A DNA stretch of 64,000 nt from Gammaproteobacteria bacterium (lineage in GTDB: Bacteria > Pseudomonadota > Gammaproteobacteria > HK1), in the NCBI GenBank assembly GCA_012103455.1, contig WLWT01000003.1, positions 434,001-498,000 of the forward strand. The letters are read 5' to 3'. The notes under the pieces were generated by a model. It was not told the origin of the DNA. It did no database searches and saw nothing but the letters and a program-made list of their open reading frames with translations. This document shows, in pieces, positions 54,579 through 63,230 of the stretch. Within the stretch, counting starts at the first letter, position 1. The number at the start of each line of letters is the position of its first letter. A program made the position numbers and the translations under genes.

Positions 54579-54887
54579 ATGGCGCGCGGTGACCTCTTAG
54601 TTAACCCCGTGAGAGCGAGTGTTTCCGGCGACAAGAGCGCGGTACGTTCGGCAGCCGAGACGCTCATCGCGGAAGAGAAGAGCAAGCAACACGTTGTACT
54701 GGCAGGCCGGCTTACGCGCGTCCTGCAAGCGAACGGCAGCGGTATGCACAAGCTACTTCCCGTTGCCGAAGACGGATATAGGGGGCGTGGATCCATATTG
54801 CGGAGATCACGCCTAGGCGAGGGTTGGGCGATATGGTTCTACCCGATACCTGGCGCAATTGTGCGCCATCGTGCCGCTCGACGGTGA
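54579..54887 (+). pseudogene. Probable N-terminal fragment of an AAA-type ATPase
   Basis: The first 45 codons (MARGDLLVNPVRASVSGDKS ... ETLIAEEKSKQHVVLAGRL) look like the conserved lead-in of AAA ATPases found in defence and phage-like clusters. After about codon 60 the sequence (RGRGSILRRSRLGEGWAIWF) has no match I can name and no Walker A follows, so the gene is truncated. The call rests on memory of the family's N-terminus and is moderate at best. Confidence 0.4.
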
Positions 54888-55181
54888 CTCCCGCCTTCTG
54901 AAGCCGTCAATGCCTTGACCGCCGGCGCCGCTCATCACGGTAACGTGGCATCAAATGGGCAAGGCGGCGTGAAGGCGGTCGCTCCGTATACAAGCCCGGT
55001 GCTGCCGAACATGAGTTCAGCACTAAGGGCTGGGCTGCAAGCGCATGGTCGAGCCGGAACTCCTATTTCCTGGCGGTGCGAAGCAGGTGCATATGAGATC
55101 GACCCGCTCGATCGGTTGCCTGGATCGCGGCCCACACACCGTGCGAGGATGTCTGCAATCCCCCCCGGGGGTAAGCCTAGC
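54888..55181. other. Spacer between the ATPase fragment and hipA remnant
   Basis: No gene or repeat recognised. A run of seven C followed by GGGGG is at about 55160-55172. Confidence 0.4.
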
Positions 55182-56080
55182 TTAGGCCGTGACCGCCTCC
55201 AACTGGCGCAGGCGGCTGCGATATCCGCTGATAACTGACTCTGCCAGAGCTGTAGGGAAACGCTCTGGCAACTCGCAAAGAGCATCGGCTATAGCTTGTT
55301 CGCTAATTTGTTGCAGTTCGGCGAATAACTCCTGGACAACACTCGCGTCCATGACGCTGGTTTTGGCGGTTTGCAGGAAATGCCGGGGGGGCGATGTCGT
55401 GCACGCGATAGTGGCGGTTGGTGCCGGCGGCCATGGCCATCTTCATTTGCCGCCGGCTTAGCTGCTTTGCGTCATAGAGTGGTTGGGCCGACATCACGTC
55501 GTAGAACGGCGCCAGGGAAAACCGGTTGTGCGGGTGTAGGAAAAGGCTGAAGTTTTTCGCATGGCCGTCGGTTGTCGCCAGCAGCCAAAATACTATTGCA
55601 GCCTTCATGATCAGCCGTTGGTCGTGTAACGGTTTGTCGGCGCCGGTGAACAAGCCGATCAGATCCGGCAGGCCCGGCCCGCCATCGCTCTCATACTTGG
55701 CTGTAGCTGCCACCGACAATGCCTGGCAGCAGTCTTCCTGTGGTAAGCGCAGTAATCGTCCGCCCTTGCTCCAGAGACGGTCAAACCGCTTCACGGCGAG
55801 CACTCTCTTGGTGCCGAAGTCACTATAGCTGCATCAGCGGCCGGTAGGCCTAGCGCATTGAGGAGTTTCATGCACAGATACTCGTTCTCGACCGACAGTG
55901 AGAGGTCCATGCCGCCGGGGCGCTTGCCGATCTCGGGTTTGAGAATATGTGTAGTCGCCGTCGTGCCGTGCGGGATATGCCACTGGCCTCGCCAATGGAG
56001 TAGAGCGGTTTTCTCTTGCGCTCCAGCCAACGAGATGCGCAATGCTTCATCCTTGCCGATGCCGACCCATGTTTGACATT
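55182..56080 (-). pseudogene. hipA: HipA-type serine/threonine kinase toxin, truncated and frameshifted
   Basis: HipA kinases phosphorylate glutamyl-tRNA synthetase and cause persistence. Recognisable blocks on the minus strand are ALRISLAGAQEKTALL, THILKPEIGKRPGGMDLSLS, NEYLCMKL, LAVKRFDRL, LLATTDGHAKNFSLFL (catalytic Asp) and FYDVMSAQPLYD. Frames change near 55800 and again at a run of seven C near 55388, after which RHFLQTAKTSVMDASVVQEL continues to TAA at 55182. The N-terminal domain is missing; the IS1634-type element begins at that point. No hipB is present. Confidence 0.85.
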
Positions 56081-56249
56081 TGGACTTCCAATCTAGGCGA
56101 CTTTGCCCCGATTTCGCCGTTGTTCAAACATCCGCCGAACAATATCTCCGATAATGTCAATGAGTGAGTTTTTGAAGATTGTTTTGTAGTGCCATAAAAT
56201 ACATCATACCCCTTGACCCAGACCCCGCACTGCCCTACCGGCCCCCTTC

Positions 56250-58081
56250 ATGTACCTCCGGCGCAGTTTCATCAAAAGCCGGCCAACCGCTGAGCCCTAC
56301 TTCACCTACCGCCTCGTCGAGTCCGTGCGCACCGACAACGGCGTGCGACAGCGCACTGTGGCTCACTTGGGACGACACTTCGAGGTACCCAAAGAGCACT
56401 GGCCGGCCCTGGCTCAACGGGTCGAGCAGATAGGGGCAGGGCAAAATGACTTCATACCCATCGACCTCGAGCCACAATGGGAAGATACTGCCCCACACTT
56501 AAGCGCTCTGCTCTTGCACACCCGGGCACGCTTACACCCCCACTAGGATAGTGAGCCGGGCGATAGCCAGGCCATTGATGGGGAGCACCTCGAAGGGCTG
56601 CGCCCGCGCAGCGTGGCCCTCGAACCGGTTGCCTTGCAAACCGTGCGGCCTTTGCCACTCGACCGGCCATTGCGCGACTTGGGCTTCAACTCACGCCCAC
56701 TCGCTGCCGCTTTGGGCCCCCTCATCGCCCGCATGGCCTGTCCGGCCCGCGCGGTATCCCCCTACTTGGTTGCAACAACAAAGTGCGTGAGGCGAACTCA
56801 TTGCGCATGATGTTGCCAACCCCCCCCCCCCCCCCCCCCCCCCCGCAACCGCTCTATCGTATTGCCGATCGCCTCCAGGCCCATCAACCGGCGTTCGAAG
56901 CGTTTGTCTATAACCGTGAGCGTGAACTGTTTGAGTTCGATGAACTCATCACGCTTCATGATTGAACCCCCACCTATTTCGAAGGTACTGCCAGCGCTAA
57001 TACATGAGCGGCCCTCGGTCAATCCCAAGAAAAACGCGCCGACTGCCCCCGGGCGACCTTGGCTTGGGTGCTCGATGCCAGTGGCTTTCCCAAGCGCAGT
57101 GAAATCTTTGCTGGCCATGTCGGTGAACCGCACACGCTGGAGACGAGGGGGCAGGCGCTCAGCCCCGAGCACGCGACGCAAGCCCCTACCGGGGTGCTCG
57201 ATGCCGGCATGGCTACCGAAGAAAAGGTCACCGGGTCGAACGACAAGCCCTATCGCTCTGTGGGGGTCAGCCGTAAGCGCCCTCGTCCATTCGACGCCAA
57301 CGAGGCGGTGCTTATCAAAGACCACGCTGATACCCCTATTCGGCGCGCAGCGTGTGCTCACTGAGCCCGGTGAAGTAGAACTGTACTGTCATTCGAGCCG
57401 GCGTGAGCATAGGGACCTCGATAGGGCGCAGGTATTGGCCAAGCGCTTCGAGCGGCGCCGGACAAGCTCGCCGCGGGCTTAGATAAGCCGCGCACGGTGA
57501 AGACCTATGCCAAGGTGCTGGAGCGCATCGCACGGCTCGAACAACGCTATGCGCGCGCCGCACAGGACTACTACGACATTGAGGTGAGCGAAGCGCCGGC
57601 CAGCGCTAACGCCAGCGCCCTCAAGGGGACGCGCACCCAGCCCATTGCGCTGACTTGGCCCGCGGTGTATGGCTTACGCACCCACCCAACCGATTGGGAC
57701 GCGGCTACGGTGGGGCGCACCTATACGATGCCGACTGCTCTCGAAGCGGTCTTTCGCTCACGGAAAGGCGAACGGGGGCTGCGCCCGATTGAGCACCACA
57801 AGGCTGAGCGAGTCAGCGCTCATCGGTTGATTGCCGTACCGGCTTATCATCGGGTTCATTGCATCGGTTATCCACTCAAGGCCGCGGGTATAACGCTCAG
57901 TCGGGAGAGTGGGCGCCGCCGGTTCAGTGGACAGGAGCGGGTCACGGTCCGGTTCAAGCGCGCCGATGGGTGCACAGTGCACGTGCGCAAGAGCACACGC
58001 GCCGAGGGGCGCCAACCACTTATCTACGACGCGCTGGGACTGTCGCACTGCCCAGGCCAAACGCAGAAGGGGTGGATGTAG
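56250..58081 (+). pseudogene. IS1634-family transposase with many frameshifts
   Basis: DDE transposase of about 560 residues in at least six pieces. The N-terminus is MYLRRSFIKSRPTAEPYFTY then RTVAHLGRHFEVPKEHW. The middle has LRDLGFNSRPLAAALGPLIA, ERELFEFDELITLHD and VLDASGFPKRSEIFAGHVG. The C-terminus from 57497 reads KTYAKVLERIARLEQRYARA, VYGLRTHPTDWD, EAVFRSRKGERGLRPIEHHK and TVHVRKSTRAEGRQPLIYDA. Frames shift at several points including a 25-base C run. It is not functional. Confidence 0.82.
56820..56844. repeat. Poly-C tract of 25 bases
   Basis: Uninterrupted run of 25 C inside the transposase pseudogene, far longer than any other homopolymer here. The transposase changes frame across it. 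It could be a real slippage tract or an assembly filler. Confidence 0.95.
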
Positions 58082-58183
58082 TCACGCGGGCAGGCCATCA
58101 CCGTGTAGTGCCATAACGGCACCCCGCAATCCTCTAACATATCGATTTATAAGACAATTGATGACTGGAATGTCAAACATGGG

Positions 58184-58646
58184 CCAAGGGGGATTGGAGG
58201 AAGCTGCGCAGGCACTATTGTAGGCCCTTGAGGGGCCGGCGATCAGCGGGAGGGCTATTGGAGGAATCGCATAGAACCTTTTTGGCAGCATGTTTGGCCC
58301 AAGTCGCGCGACCTTGCCTCACCTGGGATTGCAGGAGCTCTAGCACGCATGAGCATCGCAGCACGCGGTGAGTTTCCTGTTGCATTGTCAGCGGTTTTCG
58401 ATTGGTTACAACCGGTGGGGCGCCCGCACCACATCGTACGTCAGCTACACGCGATCTGGCTTGGTGAAGCGGTTCCCTTTGGATGCATTGCGTTTGTTGA
58501 ACGCGATCCTCGGGAACCAACCCTGGGCGCCACGGGAATTGGGACAATGCTTGACAGCTATCGGGGAGGCTGAGCCTGACTTGCAACACGACCACCGGTA
58601 TCAACGGCTAGCTCAGTATGCACGGCAACATGGTATTCAACTGTGA
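58184..58646 (+). pseudogene. C-terminal fragment of an unassigned large protein
   Basis: In two frames the plus strand reads REGYWRNRIEPFWQHVWPKS, RDLASPGIAGALARMSIAAR and GEFPVALSAVFDWLQPV. After a shift near 58400 it reads FPLDALRLLNAILGNQPWAP and RELGQCLTAIGEAEPDL, to a stop at 58646. The pattern looks like the end of a big defence-type protein, but I cannot name the family. It starts immediately after the IS1634-type inverted repeat. Confidence 0.5.
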
Positions 58647-59010
58647 CGGACTTTGTTTTTGAGTGCGCTGGGAAGGTCGTGTAGAACTCGTTTGGTCGGC
58701 GTGAAATTCGGCTTCTCAAGGCGGTGCATAGGCATGGATTAGGGTTAGACCAGTTTAGCTACCCTCTAGTGGACGTAGCTTTCCGTGTTTCACAAAAGAC
58801 GCAACACGGATTTCCAAAAAACTGAGAACCGGTTCTTTCTACCGCTATGTTTACAAACGGCTAACTTCATTCGCCTGGCGAATTCTTGAAAAGAAAAAGC
58901 GAAGGCAAACGTTGCCGATTTTTGCCACTTTTTACTAATTCTTGTGGGCACAAGATTCTGTGCAAAGCACAAATTCCCCTGTCTAATCAAGAGGTTGTAT
59001 AAAAGCCGAG
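58647..59010. other. Intergenic stretch, right end of the island
   Basis: A/T-rich DNA without a supported gene; the minus-strand ORF at 58790-59014 has no family features. It separates the island from the CaiB/GrdB-like genes. Confidence 0.45.
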
Positions 59011-60049
59011 TCAAATCGCCCCATGCTCGGCCAACACCGCCATTTCCTCATCGGTTTTGCCCAAAAGCCCCTGCTAGCTCTCACCGTTATGAGAACCAGG
59101 CGCTGGGTCCAGCAAACGCCACCCGGCCTGGCGTGCCCTCTAGCCGTGGCACGACGCCGGGCATGACCACTTCGCCTGCCTCCTCATCCGGTACGCGAAT
59201 GATGTTGCCGCGGGCGTCGTAATGTGGGTCCGGGGCGATGTCCGCCGCTGTGTAGATGCCGCCGAACGGGACGTTGGCGGCGACCAGTTTGTCTTCTATT
59301 TCGCCAAAGTCCCGTGCCGCGATCCACTGCGCCAGTAGGGCTTCCAATTCGTCCGCTCTGGCGATGCGCTCGCGGTTTTGGCCAGACTTTAAATACTCAG
59401 GGACCCTGTCGGCGGTGATTCTGAAGGGTGCCTCATAGAGTGCTAGATCGATGAGTTGTCCTTTGCCACCAGCCTGGGCATCGCGCTGATAGAGGGCGAA
59501 CATGGCCGCCAGGGCGGCGAAGGTGCCGGTGTTGTAGTCGGCGGTGGGGAAGGCGAGGCGCACGGGGAAGCGGTCTGGGAAGCCGGTGGGATACATATAG
59601 CCGGAAAATCCCAATGCAATGCGATCGTATCCCGAGCGTTTGGAGTAAGGGCCGGTTTGGCCGTAGCCCGATACCCGGACCATGATGAGGCGCTCGTTCA
59701 GAGGATGTAGGTCCTCCCAGCCAAGACCTCATCGCTCCAAGGTACCGGGGGTGAAGTTCTCCACCAGGACGTCGGCTTGTTCGACCAGTTCGCGCACTAG
59801 GGCTTGGCCTTCGGGTACACGCAGGTTGGCGGTGACGGATTGTTTATCGCGCGCTTCTACCCGCCAGTTGCCGGAGCGGCCCGCTTTGTCATCCACGGGC
59901 GTGCCTCTTAGTGCATCGCCGCGGCCTGGTTGTTCGACTTTGATCACTGCGGCGCCGAAGTCGCCCATCATGGTGGCGGCGAAGGGGCCGGCGATAAGCG
60001 TGCCGATGTCCAGTACGCGAACGTCGTCAAGCGGTAACGGTGTGTTCAT
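59011..60049 (-). pseudogene. CaiB/BaiF-type (class III) CoA-transferase with nonsense mutation and frameshift
   Basis: Class III CoA-transferases move CoA between carboxylic acids. The N-terminus is intact (VRVLDIGTLIAGPFAATMMGDFGA with VIKVEQPGRGD) until TGA at 59731-59729. The frame goes on (GLGWEDLHPLNERLIMVRVSG), and homologues have Trp at this point, so TGG became TGA. Near 59095 the frame breaks; the expected tail GLLGKTDEEMAVLAEHGAI is one base out of register and ends at 59011, with a TAG before it. The catalytic Asp region is present. It follows the GrdB-like gene in the same direction. Confidence 0.85.
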
Positions 60050-60113
60050 GGTGGGGTGTCCAATGGTGCCCAGGGCTGCCGATAGGCAGCCCCATGATCG
60101 GAACCGGGCCAGA

Positions 60114-61055
60114 CTAAACTTTCAGGCCCGCCGCTGCCCGGCGCGATTTGGCGACGTCTTTGATCTCATCGAAGGCCGCGCGCCGTTGGCCGATTTCCTC
60201 TGCGGATAGCTGCTCGACGTTGCTGAAGTCCAGCTTCCAGGAAGGGTCATCCGACCAACGCAACGGAGATTGCACGGTAGTGCGGGCGGCGGGTGCGGAT
60301 TCCAGCACTTTGAAAGCGAGTTCCAAGGTAAACGCCTGGGATGCGCGATCATGCGGCTTGCCACCGGCGTTACCCAGCGGGAAGTCGCTGAATAAGAACC
60401 GCGGCACGCCTGCTTGTTCAACGATGTCTTTGGCGCAGCCCATGACGACGGTCGGGATGCCGTTCTCTTCCAGGTGGCGGGCTATCAGGCTCACGGTCTG
60501 ATGGCACACCGGTCAATTGGCAACCAGTACGGCGACGTCCGCTCGGTCCGTCTGGATGGCGGCGAGGATTGCGACGGCGTCTTTGCCGATGGTGGTTTGT
60601 TGCGACCGGTTGGTCGGTGCGCCGTAGAAGCGCGGCGACACGGCGCCGATGCGGCCCTCTTGCGCGCGGCGTTTCATCTGCGCCAGCGGGAACCAGGTGT
60701 TGACGTCTTCTTGGCTGGTGTGTTTGCGGTCGATGCGGAGATGGGAGATGCGCACGTCTGGCTCACCCTCGGTGGTGCCGGTGTAGACCTGGTAGAACTT
60801 GGCGGCCGCGTTGTAGGCCGACCATGGACCCTGATCGCCTTTGTCCGGCTGGTAGGGCGCGGCGGTCGTCACCAGGGCCACGCGGCTTTGCGACAGCGGT
60901 TTGCTCAACGGCGTGAACGGCGTTTGCGGGTACTGCGCCCAACGGTAGGGTTGGCCGTAGCCAAGGGTCTGATAATAGGTACGAATGCGCTGTAGGTAGG
61001 GCACCGGCGCGGTGTCATCGGCGGTGCATCCCAGTGCTTCAGTTGGGTCGCTCAT
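60114..61055 (-). CDS. GrdB-like selenoprotein (in-frame UGA = Sec181)
   Basis: Protein of the glycine/sarcosine/betaine reductase selenoprotein B-related family; the aerobic members' reaction is unknown. The frame reads to TGA at 60515-60513 and continues 133 codons to 60114. The join is VLVAN-U-PVCHQTVSLIARHLE, a Sec-x2-Cys redox pair (U181, C184) where homologues have Cys. Other blocks fit the family: RVALVTTAAPYQPDKGDQG, DVRISHLRIDRKHTSQEDVN (split by a linker), GIPTVVMGCAKDIVEQAGVP and FLFSDFPLGNAGGKPHD. A hairpin with a GU-containing loop follows the UGA. The CaiB-like remnant lies 64 bp downstream, so they may once have worked together. Confidence 0.87.
60473..60510 (-). promoter_or_regulatory. 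SECIS-like hairpin of the GrdB-like gene
   Basis: Counting U of UGA as 1, AUCAG (14-18) pairs perfectly with CUGAU (28-32), closing a nine-base loop ACCGUGAGC with G22-U23. An outer stem GGUG (6-9) / CACC (40-43) extends it. Distance and loop fit bacterial SECIS rules. Confidence 0.68.
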
Positions 61056-61512
61056 GGACTATCTGTTGCATCGAATGATAGGGCCCTGGCAAGTGTCGGG
61101 TTAATCATTAGCGGTTGCAACCGTGTCCATCCAACCGTGCCCATCTAAGGTGCTTAAGCTCCAAGGGCAGCGCCAGATAAATGCCCAATTGCGCCCCCAT
61201 GTCGCAACTCACCCGCGCCTGCCCCCGTCCTCGGCGATAACAAGACGTGCGTGCGCAGCACGGTTTGCGTGTGTTCTTGCGCCGCTTGCGGATCGGTGGC
61301 CCAGCCGGGCACGGAATGTCAGTCCACCGCATCGTTGGCGCCGACATAGGACATCTACACGCCAGCGGCTGTGGCAGGTGCTTTCCACATGGCGCCGTGG
61401 CCGGTTTGGTAAGGCGCTAGCTGACCATGGGATCCTTCAGGAGCAATAGGATTGCCGCCGTGGGCGAGGGTAGTGCTAAGAGCCAAAGTTGCGCTTGCCC
61501 GCCGTGTTGAGA
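61056..61512. other. Spacer with an unassigned coding fragment
   Basis: The minus strand between 61200 and 61340 reads EHTQTVLRTHVLLSPRTGAG in one frame, which looks protein-like, but I could not assign it. Frames shift around it, so it is probably another gene remnant. A small duplication (CCATCCAACCGTGCCCATC) is at about 61123-61145. Confidence 0.35.
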
Positions 61513-61770
61513 ATGACACTGGAAACGATGGCAGTGCAGGCTGGGTATCAGCCTGATCCCACGACCAAAGCCGTTGCCGTGCCGATTTACCAAACGACGG
61601 CTTATGCCTTCGACAATACCCAGCATGGGGCCGATCTATTCGGCCTAAAAGTCCAAGGCAATATCTACACGCGCATCATGAATCTCACTCAAGGGCAAGG
61701 GGTGTTGGAGGAGCGGGTGAATGCCATGAAGGACGTGAACAGCGCCACTGGCGCTGGCGCCCGGCTCTAG
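61513..61770 (+). pseudogene. metY: O-acetylhomoserine sulfhydrylase, N-terminal fragment
   Basis: The first about 70 codons match the N-terminus of this PLP enzyme: TLETMAVQAGYQPDPTTKAV, AVPIYQTTAYAFDNTQHGAD, LFGLKVQGNIYTRIMN. The frame then runs into foreign sequence (SATGAGARL) and stops at 61770, where the IS91 remnant begins. About 350 residues including the PLP lysine are missing. Confidence 0.88.
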
Positions 61771-61774
61771 GGTA

Positions 61775-62830
61775 ACGCCCTGGGTTCGTTGCTTGTGGCT
61801 TTGTCCTTGAAGGGGTCAAGAATTTTGTTGTTCACCACCCGGTCTTCGATACTGGCACTCACCTCGGCCTTTGCACCGCAGCACTCACCGGTTTCAATAT
61901 CGATATATTCAATACCCGTTGCAGGCGTTGCGTCCAGGTCATGGCATCACGCCGCATCTGATAAGAGTTTGCGGTTCAACGGAGACTCTGGCTTTGTTAC
62001 CCGTGCCCGGCTTGGCCGGTGTCACTCACGCCCGGTGCTTGAGCGTTGGGCGCGAACACCCCATGAAAGCGTGCCGGGTTAACGCGGGGGTTGGGTAGCA
62101 GGGCGGCCAGCCTGGCGATGACATCCGAAAGGTTCGAACATGACCTGGGTTGTACCCTCCCGGTAGGGTGTCTTGAGCGGGTAACGAATCTTTGCGCTGG
62201 AGGTCAGGGCCAGGCGCTTTTCCGATACAGCCGGCTGCGAACTATATCCGCACAACCGCTCCCGCTTGTCTCGCCGGTGAGGTTCGGCCACGGCCCCCGC
62301 AGGCAGGGAAAAACCAGCTACTTTGGCAGCCTGCGCCGACTCATCGCCGCGCGCACGTGGCGGCACGGTTTGCCAGGTGAAAACCTTGGCGTCCCTGATG
62401 CGGGCCCAGCGCAACACGGTAAGTACGCAATACGGTCAGTCATCGAGTGGCCGAACAGCGGCCGCACCGCACCCGCCTGTCGCTGCGCAAAGACCAGGTA
62501 GCTGTTGCCGGCGTCCCGCTCAAGCAATCCTCCCCTCTCAAGGAACCGGGTAACGCGTTGACTTAAGGCTATAGGTTGACTCAGGGCGATGGGTTAAACG
62601 TAGCAATTCTTCTTGAGCCGGTGCCTTCACCCGGTGGCAGCGCATCGCGCCCCAGGTATCTTCGGCATACCCACTGTCAAGAAACAGCAGGTGGAAATGA
62701 ACATTGAGGTTCACAGCACCCGCTCATGTTGGCAATCTTCGCAACGCACCCCTAGACAACCCTGTTGCAGACGGCCGCAGCTAAGAAATTCTTCGAATTC
62801 ACGCTGAACGGAGTTGGGCAGCGAGCCCCC
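61775..62830 (-). pseudogene. IS91-family (Y2) transposase remnant
   Basis: On the minus strand: an N-terminal piece FLSCGRLQQGCLGVRCEDCQ (62720-62800), then the central/late blocks ERLCGYSSQPAVSEKRLALT and IRYPLKTPYREGTTQVMFEP (near 62180-62300), then MTWTQRLQRVLN and, in another frame, YIDIETGECCG with SASIEDRVVNNKILD (61800-61960). Frameshifts separate all pieces. The last 15 bases (GGGTAACGCCCTGGG) are the same in the remnant at 14880-15636, so both come from related elements. Confidence 0.78.
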
Positions 62831-62884
62831 CTGGGCTGCAAGGCTCTCCTTTCATCCATCCACTGGAGCATTAAATGGGGCTTG

Positions 62885-63171
62885 GGGCACCTCTAAAAAT
62901 GCACTTTTCCGCGATGGCGGCGTCAGCGCCGTGCTCGAATCCTCATGTATGACCTATCACTGCTGTCCCATAAAGCATACTAACCCTTTGAATTTATTGG
63001 AAAAACTGTTTTCATGTCTCAAACACAATGCCATAGTCAATTTTTATGTAAATCAATAGGTTATACGCTGTGTTCAACTATTTTGTGGGACAGCAGTGAT
63101 AGGTCATACATGAGGATTCGAGCACGGCGCTGACGCCGCCATCGCGGAAAAGTGCATTTTTAGAGGTGCCC
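62885..63171. repeat. MITE-like repeat with mini-IS; both arms are copies of the same half
   Basis: Left arm 62885-62957 and right arm 63099-63171 are reverse complements of each other. Each corresponds to the same half of the normal 140-bp repeat; the other half is absent. Termini are GGGCACCTCTAAAAAT and ATTTTTAGAGGTGCCC. The whole is a long palindrome around the insert. Confidence 0.88.
62958..63098. mobile_element. Miniature IS4-derived element nested in the MITE palindrome
   Basis: 141 bp, close in sequence to the element at 15113-15254, with ends CACTGCTGTCCCATAAA and (read inward) CACTGCTGTCCCACAAA. The flanking 9-mers are ATGACCTAT and ATAGGTCAT: inverted, not direct, copies of the usual target site. 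That points to rearrangement after insertion. Confidence 0.9.
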
Positions 63172-63230
63172 TTTAGCGTTGATACGAGCTAGACCTTGCC
63201 ACCACGCCATCCCACTACAAGGTAAGTCCC

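Larger units (their letters stand above)
56066..58183 (+). mobile_element. IS1634-family element, degenerate
   Basis: About 2.1 kb bounded by a perfect 15-bp inverted repeat, CCCATGTTTGACATT (56066-56080) and its complement (58169-58183). The interior carries a decayed IS1634-family transposase on the plus strand. The left end lies in the hipA remnant. No target duplication is obvious. A second shared motif, TGTAGTGCCATAA, occurs directly repeated at both ends (56189 and 58104). Confidence 0.78.

Noticed and set aside
59729..59731. TGA in the CaiB-like gene as Sec, or TGA read as Trp (genetic code 4)
   Set aside because: The site is Trp in homologues, and a second frameshift damages the same gene. 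Many intact genes here end in TGA (for example prfA and the ribbon-helix-helix gene), so general reassignment is excluded.
60414..60995. Long plus-strand ORF opposite the GrdB-like gene
   Set aside because: A shadow frame; the minus strand holds the conserved protein with Sec motif and hairpin.
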